From positions 792,737 through 856,736 of the forward strand of contig JANWVY010000002.1 in the NCBI GenBank assembly GCA_025056455.1: a stretch of 64,000 nt of DNA. The letters are read 5' to 3'. Every line of letters starts with the position of its first letter. Positions within the stretch are counted from its first letter, which is position 1. A program made the position numbers and the translations under genes. Below the pieces are notes generated by a model. It ran no database searches. It saw only the letters and a program-made list of their open reading frames with translations, and was not told the DNA's origin. Positions 51,097 to 59,107 of the stretch are shown piece after piece. This DNA is from Bryobacteraceae bacterium (GTDB lineage Bacteria > Acidobacteriota > Terriglobia > Bryobacterales > Bryobacteraceae).

Positions 51097-52107
51097 ATGG
51101 TCAAGGTTCCTGCGCAATTCCACATCGGTCCCGTACTCATCGCACCGGCCACCGTTCTCGCACCCATGGCTGGGGTGACAGATACGGTGTTTCGCCGGCT
51201 AATCCGGCAACAGGGCGGTTGTGGCTTGTTGATGACGGAATTCACCAGTTCGCATGGCGTGGTGGCTACGCAGAAAGCACGCAAGCCGACCCGCACGTTC
51301 CGCTACTTAGCCTTCGAACCCGAGGAACATCCCATCACCGCGCAGTTATTCGGGGCGGATCCGAAGGTCATGGCGGAAGCGGCGCGCGTGTGTCAGGACC
51401 TTGGATTCGACGCTGTGGACATCAATTTTGGTTGTCCGGTGAACAAAGTAGTGAAGTGTAACGGGGGTTCAGGTTGCCTGCGAGACCTTCCCCTGGTGCG
51501 CCGGATTTTGACCGAGGTGCGAAAGGCGATCACCATACCGCTCACCATGAAGTTTCGCGCTGGCTGGAACGACAAAGAGCTGGTTTATCTCGAAATGGGA
51601 CGCCTTGCGGAAGAATGTGGCCTACAAGCCATTGCGCTTCATCCCCGTACGCGGGAACAGGGCTATGCGGGGCGGGCTGATTGGAGCCGTATCGCGGCCC
51701 TGAAAGCGGCCACCAAAACCATTCCCGTGATTGGCAATGGCGACATTCTAACGCCAGAGGACGCTTGCCGGATGGTGGCCGAGACGGGATGCGACGCTGT
51801 CATGATTGGGCGCGCGGCTGCTTCCAATCCGTGGATTTTCCGGCAAATTCAGGAGTATGTCACCACGGGTAGCTACTTTCGACCCACCGAGCGCGATCGC
51901 TACGACATGATGCGCAAGTACTATGACATGATGTCGGATCAAGCGGCACCGGACACGGTAGGAAAGATGAAGCAATTCGCCACCTACTTCACTCACGGCG
52001 TACGCAATGGCTCGAAACTGCGAACCATCATCTATCAGTCGCAGACAGTTAGCGAGATTTTGGAAAAGGTCGATGCTTTCTTTCAGGGAGAGCTCGTTGC
52101 CGCATAG
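51097..52107 (+). CDS. dusB: tRNA-dihydrouridine synthase DusB
   Basis: ATG 51097 is preferred to the TTG one codon before. The 336-residue protein has the Dus signatures: LAPMAGVTDTVFRRL at the N-terminus, AQLFGADPKVMAEAA, DINFGCPVNKVVK with the catalytic cysteine, GGSGCLRD, the FMN-phosphate motifs VIGNGDI and GCDAVMIGRAA, and a C-terminal helical tRNA-binding domain with MKQFATYFTHGVRNG. It reduces uridine to dihydrouridine in the tRNA D-loop using FMN and NADPH. A TAAGCT box ends 8 bases before the start; no Shine-Dalgarno is seen. Confidence 0.94.
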   Translation: MVKVPAQFHIGPVLIAPATVLAPMAGVTDTVFRRLIRQQGGCGLLMTEFTSSHGVVATQKARKPTRTFRYLAFEPEEHPITAQLFGADPKVMAEAARVCQDLGFDAVDINFGCPVNKVVKCNGGSGCLRDLPLVRRILTEVRKAITIPLTMKFRAGWNDKELVYLEMGRLAEECGLQAIALHPRTREQGYAGRADWSRIAALKAATKTIPVIGNGDILTPEDACRMVAETGCDAVMIGRAAASNPWIFRQIQEYVTTGSYFRPTERDRYDMMRKYYDMMSDQAAPDTVGKMKQFATYFTHGVRNGSKLRTIIYQSQTVSEILEKVDAFFQGELVAA

Positions 52108-52245
52108 AGCGCAGGTGGTGGGCCAGGGCAAAAAGGAAAGCGAGGAAAAGCCGCTGAGAACCATCGAGCGGAGATTACACGCGGCCGCGCTGATCGAGGG
52201 AAACAACGAAGCGGGAGAAAAGCCGCTCAGAGAAAGGCCCTCGAT

Positions 52246-54453
52246 CTATTGGAGCGGCTCCACGCGCAAGATGTTTTTCTGTGGGATCTCGCGAAAGTGC
52301 ATGGAAAAGCTCGAACCGGAATAATAGGCTTTCCACTGATCGGAAAAGTGCGAGGACAGCAACTGGCCTGACTGGCCGATGGTGATGTTGTGTAAAGAGG
52401 CCTCCCAGTTGCTGAGATCGGCAACAAATCGCATGGAAGGGCCTAGGCGACGGGTGGTTTGCCGGACTGTTGTGGAGGATCCGTCCATGGGCGCTGGACC
52501 GAGATTGAAGTAGCGGCCAACCCAAGGGATACGGCCAACGACAGGATGCGAAAATGTAAGCTGGTTGAAGCGGCCATAATCCCAGGCTTCGATCCGGTCA
52601 CCCTGCATTTTTTTTCCTTCCTCGAGGGCATCGGCTAGGCACCGTAATAACAGCTGGTCGTAGTCGTCAAACCAGTCCGCAGGACGGTTTCGGAGGATCT
52701 GTTCCGTTACGGCGGGGGCAATTTGCAAGTCGTAGTTTGCACCATGGCCGGGGGCCGCCTTCTCGGCGACAGCGCGTCGCAGATGCTGGTAGAGGAGCGT
52801 GACGATCAAGGGTGCGGCGCTACCAGCGCGCATTTGTCCGTCCCAGGATCGGAGAGCCTGTACGGCCGGCGCCCAAGCTGGGTTGCCCCTCCCGCGTTTT
52901 TCGTAAGCTGCGGATACTTGCTGCGCCAGGAAATGGGAAAAGGCGGAATAAACATCCATCTGGATGGAGAGCTGGTCCTGAGCGGTCCAACCACCTCGTG
53001 ACTTGAGGCGCGCCTCGATTTGTCGCGAGCGGTAATAGGAGGCGAAGTTACCGTTCACCGCATAAGGATAGTTTTCGGGAAACGGATTCTGGTTCGCTGT
53101 GATGATGTAGCCGGAAGGCGGATTGAGGGAGCTAGGCAACTCTTCAAAGGGGATAAACCCTTCCCACTCGTAATTGCCTCCGCCTTGGACGGGGAAGTCG
53201 CCTCGATAATTTTTTCGGACTGGCAGCTTGCCCGCAGCTTGATAGCCGATGTTTCCCTCGACGTCGGCGTAGACGAAGTTCTGGGCAGGGCCAACGAAGC
53301 GCTTTAAAGCGGAGCGAAACTGCTCCCAATTTGTGGCGCGGTTCAGTTCTAAGAAGGGAAACTGCCAGCCGCCGGGTTCTGCTGCCGTCCAGCGCAACGC
53401 CAGGGACTCATTGCCCGCCGTCACAAGTATGGGGCCATGACGCGTGACTAAGAAGGAAACTTCTCTGGCCTGAGCCCCCTTGACGCGGATCGTCTCCCGT
53501 TCGAGCCGGGCCTGCTCGGTCTGACCCTGAAAGACGTAGCCGGCGGGCGGCTGGCTGAACTGTTCGCGATAGAGATCTTGGACGTCGAAATGCAAGTTGG
53601 TGACGCCCCAGGCGATGGATTCGTTGTGGCCGATGATGACACAGGGCAACCCGGGCAAAGAAAAGCCAATCACATTGAGGTCTGGTCCTTTGAGGTGAAT
53701 GGAATACCAGGTGGAAGGAAACGACCATTCTAAGTGCGTATCGTTGGCCAGCAGCGGCTTACCGCTGGCTGTGTGGCGGCCGGAAATGGCCCAGGCGTTG
53801 GAGCCGGGCTGGAGTTCTGCGCCGGTGCGGGCGGGAAAGAGCATTTCCACCTTCCTGGCGTCGCCTTGCGCCAGCATGGCGCGCTTTAACACCTCTTCTC
53901 GCCAGCTGCTTGACAGCGTGCGGTACATTTGCAGGCCGATCAGGATAGAATCGGCGATTCTCCAGGGCTGGGGGTCGTAGGCGAGCAGCGTGAACTCCAG
54001 AGGTAACTTGTTGCGATGCGTTTCGATGAAATGATTCACGCCTCGGGCGTAGGCAACAAGGAGATTGCGGTCCGAGCCGTGGAGATTGCGGGCATGCATT
54101 TCCGCCAGCCGCTTCATCCGCAGCCGGCGCGCTTCTTGATCTGGTTCCAACGCTGCCGGACCAATAATCTCGCTCAGCTCTCCGGCGGCCACGCGGCGCA
54201 AAGCATCCATTTGCCACAGGCGATCTTGGGCCGTGACATAGCCTTGTAGAAAAAAGAGGTCTTCGATCGTACGAGCCTCGATGTGGGCTACACCCAGCTC
54301 ATCGCGGATGATCTGAGCGGGTTGACGCAAGGGCAAGGCAAGTGTGCCCGAGGTTTGAGGCAAGGGTCGCCAAGCATACCAATAGCCCAGCGTCGCTAGC
54401 ACCAGCAGCGTCAGTACGACCAAAATGTTGAACAGGCGGACCAAGAGTCGCAT
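52246..54453 (-). CDS. Penicillin acylase family N-terminal nucleophile hydrolase
   Basis: ATG 54453 gives 735 residues, starting with a membrane/signal segment (LLVRLFNILVVLTLLVLATLGYW). The A-chain region has IIRDELGVAHIEA and QGYVTAQDRLWQMD. The autoprocessing site lies at GSNAW with Ser218 as the new N-terminal nucleophile, followed by GKPLLANDTHLEW and WGVTNLHFDVQDLY in the B chain. Enzymes of this type cleave amides such as beta-lactam side chains or acyl-homoserine lactones in the periplasm. Quorum-signal or beta-lactam breakdown are both possible. Confidence 0.92.
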   Translation of the reverse strand: MRLLVRLFNILVVLTLLVLATLGYWYAWRPLPQTSGTLALPLRQPAQIIRDELGVAHIEARTIEDLFFLQGYVTAQDRLWQMDALRRVAAGELSEIIGPAALEPDQEARRLRMKRLAEMHARNLHGSDRNLLVAYARGVNHFIETHRNKLPLEFTLLAYDPQPWRIADSILIGLQMYRTLSSSWREEVLKRAMLAQGDARKVEMLFPARTGAELQPGSNAWAISGRHTASGKPLLANDTHLEWSFPSTWYSIHLKGPDLNVIGFSLPGLPCVIIGHNESIAWGVTNLHFDVQDLYREQFSQPPAGYVFQGQTEQARLERETIRVKGAQAREVSFLVTRHGPILVTAGNESLALRWTAAEPGGWQFPFLELNRATNWEQFRSALKRFVGPAQNFVYADVEGNIGYQAAGKLPVRKNYRGDFPVQGGGNYEWEGFIPFEELPSSLNPPSGYIITANQNPFPENYPYAVNGNFASYYRSRQIEARLKSRGGWTAQDQLSIQMDVYSAFSHFLAQQVSAAYEKRGRGNPAWAPAVQALRSWDGQMRAGSAAPLIVTLLYQHLRRAVAEKAAPGHGANYDLQIAPAVTEQILRNRPADWFDDYDQLLLRCLADALEEGKKMQGDRIEAWDYGRFNQLTFSHPVVGRIPWVGRYFNLGPAPMDGSSTTVRQTTRRLGPSMRFVADLSNWEASLHNITIGQSGQLLSSHFSDQWKAYYSGSSFSMHFREIPQKNILRVEPLQ

Positions 54454-54560
54454 GTCAGAGCAGTAGCTCGATTGTACCTTGATTAACACGCTCAACCGGC
54501 AAAGCGGCCGAAACGAGCATGCCTGGTTTGAATGGCGGCATGAGAGAATAAGTTCTCGCT

Positions 54561-55946
54561 ATGGAAGGCTTTGGTGCCCGGTTTTTGGCCAGTCTTTTGA
54601 TCCTGCTGGCCAACGCCTTCTTTGCTGCCTCGGAGGTGGCGCTCGTCTCGTCCCGCGTGTCGCGGCTCAGAGAGCTTGCGGCAGGAGGAAATGTGGGCGC
54701 GCAGGCCGCCGTCAATCTGCTGGCAAACTCAGAACGATTGTTGAGTGTGGTGCAGGTGGGGGTCACGCTAGCTAGCCTCGCGCTTGGCGTTACCGCGGAG
54801 AAACCACTAGAGTACTGGCTGATCCGGTCGCTGACACCGCTAGGGGTCTACCTCCCGAGCAGCGTGGTCACAGGAGCGAGCATTCTCTTCTCCTACCTGA
54901 TCATGACCTATTTTCACGTGGTGATTGGCGAGGTCGTGCCGAAGAACATCGCCATTGAAAAGTCCGAGAGGCTGGCCGTAGTGGTCTCGCCTGTTTTGCT
55001 GGTGTTTTATCGAATTGTCGAGCCCTTTGTTCTGGTTCTGGAACGGTCGGCCACGGCAGTTTCCAAAGCGCTCGGATTACGAGGACAGAAGGCTGGGGGC
55101 CATTCGGTGGAGGAGCTCAAATTCATTTTGAGCTCGAGTCTGCGCGAGGGAGTGCTGGAGGGATTTTCCGGGACGTCCATCCAGCGTTTGATGGATTTAC
55201 AAGACTACTTGACGCGCGAGATCATGGTGCCCCGCAACCAGATTGTTTCTGTGCCCGTTACGGCGACGCTGGATCAGCTGCTGAGCCTCGCCAATGAACA
55301 CCAGTATTCCAGACTCCCCGTTTATGAAGGCGGACCAGAGCATTTGATTGGATACATTCACACCAAGGATCTGTTGCGAGTCTGGCAAGAACGCCGTTTA
55401 GCGACCGAAAAGCGCCGCTCGGTTCGTCCGTTCGACCTGCGCTGGTTATTGAGAACATTGCCAGTGGTCCCGGAATCCAAGCCAGTGCTCCAGCTGCTCG
55501 ATGAATTCCGGCAAAGCCATGCCCACATGGCGATGGTTGTCGATGAATTCGGAACGACGGTGGGGATTGTTTCTCTTGAAGATGTGATCGAGCAGGTGTT
55601 CGGAGAAATCGAAGACGAACACGATGTGCGGCGGCCAAGTGTCACCCAGGGTAGCTCCGTCCTGGAGGTGGAAGGCACGATCCCAATTCGTGACCTCGAG
55701 CTTCAGTACGGCATTTTGCTTCCCACAGAAGGGGGCTATGAGACACTGGCTGGATTTTTACTCTACAAGCTCGGCTATATTCCCAAACCTGGCGACGCGG
55801 TTGAGCAAGACGGGCGGAGGTATGTAGTGAAAGAAATGGATCGTAATCGCATCGCCCGGGTGTTGGTGGAGCGAACACCTGCGGCTAAAGCGTCAGCGCC
55901 AGCTAGCGGCGATTCGCTTGCCGGCGGCCCTGCGGCAGGAGTTTGA
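54561..55946 (+). CDS. CNNM/CorC (HlyC) family membrane protein with CBS pair
   Basis: The 461-residue protein has the DUF21/CNNM membrane domain (LLILLANAFFAASEVALVS, LLSVVQVGVTLASLALG, VVIGEVVPKNIAIEKSE), a CBS pair (~205-330, starting YLTREIMVPRNQIVSVPV and containing YSRLPVYEGG and HMAMVVDEFGTTVGIVSLEDV), and a C-terminal CorC/HlyC domain (VEGTIPIRDLELQYG...). The family is linked to Mg2+/Co2+ efflux or resistance; the hemolysin name is historic. It ends with an Ala/Gly/Pro-rich tail. It converges with the ThuA gene with 7 bases between. Confidence 0.93.
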   Translation: MEGFGARFLASLLILLANAFFAASEVALVSSRVSRLRELAAGGNVGAQAAVNLLANSERLLSVVQVGVTLASLALGVTAEKPLEYWLIRSLTPLGVYLPSSVVTGASILFSYLIMTYFHVVIGEVVPKNIAIEKSERLAVVVSPVLLVFYRIVEPFVLVLERSATAVSKALGLRGQKAGGHSVEELKFILSSSLREGVLEGFSGTSIQRLMDLQDYLTREIMVPRNQIVSVPVTATLDQLLSLANEHQYSRLPVYEGGPEHLIGYIHTKDLLRVWQERRLATEKRRSVRPFDLRWLLRTLPVVPESKPVLQLLDEFRQSHAHMAMVVDEFGTTVGIVSLEDVIEQVFGEIEDEHDVRRPSVTQGSSVLEVEGTIPIRDLELQYGILLPTEGGYETLAGFLLYKLGYIPKPGDAVEQDGRRYVVKEMDRNRIARVLVERTPAAKASAPASGDSLAGGPAAGV

Positions 55947-55953
55947 AACTCGA

Positions 55954-56817
55954 CTAGATCCCGCTTGATTTGACGATTCCGCGATAGGACACGTTGATGG
56001 GAAGCAGGCCGGGCCATTTCCGAGGCGGCTTGCGGTCCAGGCACCAGTGAATGGCGTTCACCACAAGACGTTGAAAGGGCTCGACAGAGAAATCCTCGGG
56101 GTGGCCCATGGTGGTAAAGAAGACTCGCCCTCCGTATCGATTTCGCCACGTCCAAGCCACGGGGTTATCCTCGGCGGGCTTATTAGGGTTGACGCACTTG
56201 CCCATCAGTAAACGTTCAGCGTCTGCGGGGGGCCATTTGGGCAGCACACGGTAAAGCCAGGAGCGCACATGGAACTCAGCGGCGACGCCGGTCAGGATGG
56301 GATGCCTGGCAGCTTCGGGAATGATCCGTACATCGGTGCTCGCCTGGTGGCCAAAGTGGGTATGGCCGTCTTTGCCCCAGCCCGGCGGTGTTCCAAAAGC
56401 CTCAGCGCCCCAGGCGTTCCAAGCGACTAGGGGGTGCCCGGGCGGGTAGTTAAAGGCATGCGAAGTGGTTCGAAACCCAAACATCGGCTTACCGGCCTTC
56501 ATGTAGCGTTCGATGTGGGCCACCTGCTCTTCAGGTAGTCTTCTCCAGCGAAGAAAAAACACCGCCAGGTCGGCCTTGTTCAGTTCATCTAAGCCTGGAA
56601 TATTGGTTTCGCTATTTTGATCTGGCTCGGATTTGAGGACTGTGCAGCGAAACTGGTACAAGCGGGTGATTTCCCTCGCCAGCAAAGCAAGCGTTTGTTC
56701 ACCGCTGTATTCGTGGTCTCCACAAACAAAGACAATATATGGCTGTTTCCAAGCGAAAGCGGATGGAGCCGACAAAACTCCTACGGCAGACAAAAGCTCC
56801 CGGCGGCGGATCAGCAT
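55954..56817 (-). CDS. Tat-exported ThuA-like protein
   Basis: The 287-residue protein starts with a Tat-like stretch (IRRRELLSAVGVLSAPSAFA). The ThuA/glutamine-amidotransferase fold is indicated by IVFVCGDHEYSGEQTL, LNKADLAVFFLRWRRL, YMKAGKPMFGFRTTSHAF, VRSWLYRVLP and GGRVFFTTMGHPEDFS. It is the second ThuA paralogue in the window (the first is at 37954), with low similarity by eye. Family proteins accompany sugar oxidoreductases. A perfect TATAAT ends 9 bases before the start codon. Confidence 0.88.
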   Translation of the reverse strand: MLIRRRELLSAVGVLSAPSAFAWKQPYIVFVCGDHEYSGEQTLALLAREITRLYQFRCTVLKSEPDQNSETNIPGLDELNKADLAVFFLRWRRLPEEQVAHIERYMKAGKPMFGFRTTSHAFNYPPGHPLVAWNAWGAEAFGTPPGWGKDGHTHFGHQASTDVRIIPEAARHPILTGVAAEFHVRSWLYRVLPKWPPADAERLLMGKCVNPNKPAEDNPVAWTWRNRYGGRVFFTTMGHPEDFSVEPFQRLVVNAIHWCLDRKPPRKWPGLLPINVSYRGIVKSSGI

Positions 56818-56826
56818 GACGCCACC

Positions 56827-56832
56827 ATTATA
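56827..56832 (-). promoter_or_regulatory. -10 box (TATAAT) for the ThuA-like gene
   Basis: TATAAT on the minus strand ends 9 bases before the ATG at 56817, with no ribosome binding site. No good -35 is visible. Confidence 0.5.
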
Positions 56833-56838
56833 GGCCTT

Positions 56839-58953
56839 TCAAGTGGATGGTCTTTGGGGGCCCTGCGTTCGGCGCCGCCAGCAAGACCCTGCTCGAGCCA
56901 CCGCAAGTAAACCTAACAAACTCACCAGGCTGATTCCTGCACCGAAGCGCAGACCTGGAGACCGATAGCGGAACTCCACGCGGTGCTCGCCAGCCGGAAC
57001 CTCGATCTGCTGGAAGGCGTGTCGAACGCGGCGAACGGGTACGTCTACGCCATCCACGGAAGCCCGCCATCCGGGAAGGTTTTGTTCCAAAAGCAGGAAA
57101 GGGCCTCCTTGAGCGGATTGAACTTGAAACAGGCGGCGTTCAGGCTCCCAACCGAGGCATTCCACCTTTCCAGGCTCAAACCGCCAAACCGGCTTCGCAT
57201 TCCGGTATTCGTAGACCTGAAAGAAACTCTCCGAAGGCTCCAGCCGCCGGAAGCGCGGGTCGCGGCCGAGAGCCCCCGCTTCTTGGGAGCCGTTTACCGT
57301 AAAAATGTAACGGACGGCAAAATCGTCATGGAAGCGCGTATTATCGACGGCAACGCGAAATAGGCGGTTGCTGACCCAACCTTCGCCCACGGCTTCGATG
57401 TAATGCCGGGGAAGGAAGGGGTCAAATCCCTGCGGCGAGCGAAGGCCGTAGTGCCGGAGATCAGTGGCTGGCGATGCGTCTGGAAACAAGACACGGTAGT
57501 GGGTATTGCGCATTAACTCGGCGTAAACGAGATTGTCCACTCCGGTCATTTCCCTTCCCCCGGTGCGCCGGTCTTTGGCAAGGTCGAGGTCAACCGAACC
57601 AGGATCGGAATTGAAGCGGCGGCTGGTACCGTAGACCTTCAATTCCACGAATACGGCAACCAGAGCGAGCACGAAGCGCAACCGGGGACGGCTCACGCAC
57701 AACGCCAGTCCCAGCAGGAGCGAGTGAATGAGGGCCTCGGCGAGGGTTGCCCAGCCGGAGGCGAAGTCTCCGCCGTGAAGCCAGATTAGGCCCTGACGGG
57801 CGCTCCAGGCGGCGATTAGGCCAGCCGGCAGCCACCAAGCCACTCGCCAGCGATGGTGCTTCAGAAACTCGTCGAGCCCGATGGCAACAACCAAAGCCGC
57901 CATCACGGACAGGACCGCCATGAAGTTCCATTCGCGGCAGGCCTCACCAAGCAGGGGTAATTTGGGGATGATGCGCACGAGCATCTTGCCGGGATCGGTA
58001 ATGAGCCACAAGGTTGCAACCAAGACAACCGCCGCCGGAAACAATCGGCGCCAGGGTCTGCGCCAGATTAGGGCGGCCAATGCGATCGGTGCTGCGGCTC
58101 CCAAGTAGTTGTACTGCTCGTGCCCCTCACCATAGCGAGCCGTTTTGCCGGATTGATCATAGTAGTTCGGCGTGAAATAACCGGTGTAGAAGAACCAGCC
58201 ACCGGGAAGACCGGCGCCATAGGTCGCCTCGGGCGATTTCAAGGAAGCGACTTCAAGCGTTGGGGCCAGCTGAACCATGCTCAGCAGGCAGGCGGCGAGG
58301 ATTGCAGCCAGCCCGTGAACGAGGCCTTTCAATCCTTGGCGCGCAATCGCGTACCAGATTGCGGCATAAGAAAACGCCACCCAAGTAGCGGGATAGCCCG
58401 CCAGCAGACAAAGCGCCAGTGCAAGGGCAAGACGCCACAAGCAGCGCCAGTCTTTGCGGTCTGCCGCGTCGTCAATCGCTGCGAAACCGAGGGGATACCA
58501 GGCAGCCCCGCACACGACCCCCAAATGTTGAGACTCGGCGATCAAATACCCGGTCAGAGCAAAACTGGAAGCCCCGAGCAACGCAGGAAGCTCGCCTTGC
58601 GTATGCCGCCGGAGCCAGCGCCAGGCAAGGACAAACGCAATCCAGTAGTGCACGATCTCGAGCGCCTCGATGGTGTAGAAGCGCAATCCTGTCCGGTGTT
58701 TGTTGACATAAAAAACCAACCAGTTCAGCGGATAAAACAAGGCGGCTTGAATATTTCCCACATAGCTGAGACCGCAGTAGATGGTCGGATCCCATTCCGG
58801 AAGGCGGCCTTCGCGCAGCCGCTGGAAACCGTAGTTGAGGAGGGGGTAGTGATAGCCGACCATGTCGGCGATGAAGTGAACTCGCTTGAAGGGAGGCAGA
58901 TACTCGTAGAAGAAAAGGTAGACGGCAATGGCGGAAATCAGAACCGTGCGCAT
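56839..58953 (-). CDS. YfhO family membrane protein
   Basis: The 704-residue protein has 11-13 predicted membrane helices and the YfhO/GT-C-like start (AVYLFFYEYLPPFKRVHFIAD, DMVGYHYPLLNYGFQRLREG, PEWDPTIYCGLSYVGNIQAALFYP, read as separate motifs). A C-terminal extracytoplasmic part (EQNLPGWRASVDGVDVPV) and a last helix complete it. YfhO proteins of Gram-positives help glycosylate cell-wall teichoic acids; the role in a Gram-negative is unclear, perhaps transfer of a sugar from a lipid carrier. The motif GWxxxVDG is the family's C-terminal signature. Confidence 0.88.
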   Translation of the reverse strand: MRTVLISAIAVYLFFYEYLPPFKRVHFIADMVGYHYPLLNYGFQRLREGRLPEWDPTIYCGLSYVGNIQAALFYPLNWLVFYVNKHRTGLRFYTIEALEIVHYWIAFVLAWRWLRRHTQGELPALLGASSFALTGYLIAESQHLGVVCGAAWYPLGFAAIDDAADRKDWRCLWRLALALALCLLAGYPATWVAFSYAAIWYAIARQGLKGLVHGLAAILAACLLSMVQLAPTLEVASLKSPEATYGAGLPGGWFFYTGYFTPNYYDQSGKTARYGEGHEQYNYLGAAAPIALAALIWRRPWRRLFPAAVVLVATLWLITDPGKMLVRIIPKLPLLGEACREWNFMAVLSVMAALVVAIGLDEFLKHHRWRVAWWLPAGLIAAWSARQGLIWLHGGDFASGWATLAEALIHSLLLGLALCVSRPRLRFVLALVAVFVELKVYGTSRRFNSDPGSVDLDLAKDRRTGGREMTGVDNLVYAELMRNTHYRVLFPDASPATDLRHYGLRSPQGFDPFLPRHYIEAVGEGWVSNRLFRVAVDNTRFHDDFAVRYIFTVNGSQEAGALGRDPRFRRLEPSESFFQVYEYRNAKPVWRFEPGKVECLGWEPERRLFQVQSAQGGPFLLLEQNLPGWRASVDGVDVPVRRVRHAFQQIEVPAGEHRVEFRYRSPGLRFGAGISLVSLLGLLAVARAGSCWRRRTQGPQRPST

Positions 58954-58993
58954 GAGGAAGCGCTCAACAAGATGACTTAGGCTAGCACGAAGC

Positions 58994-59060
58994 GACCGGC
59001 GGGGCCTGAGGGGGCAACGTTTCGCCGGTCCTCCGGGGGTAGCTTGCCGCCGCTGCCCCC
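58994..59060. repeat. Two strong inverted repeats between YfhO and TonB receptor genes
   Basis: GACCGGCG (58994-59001) pairs perfectly with CGCCGGTC (59023-59030). Next to it GGGGGTAGC (59035-59043) pairs with GCTGCCCCC (59052-59060) with one T-G wobble. They lie in the 154-base gap downstream of the receptor gene; no T-run follows either one. They could be a terminator or mRNA-stabilising element. Confidence 0.6.
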
Positions 59061-59107
59061 GGGGGAAACGGGAGCCCGTGTGGTTTATTCACACAGCAAG
59101 CCAGGCG

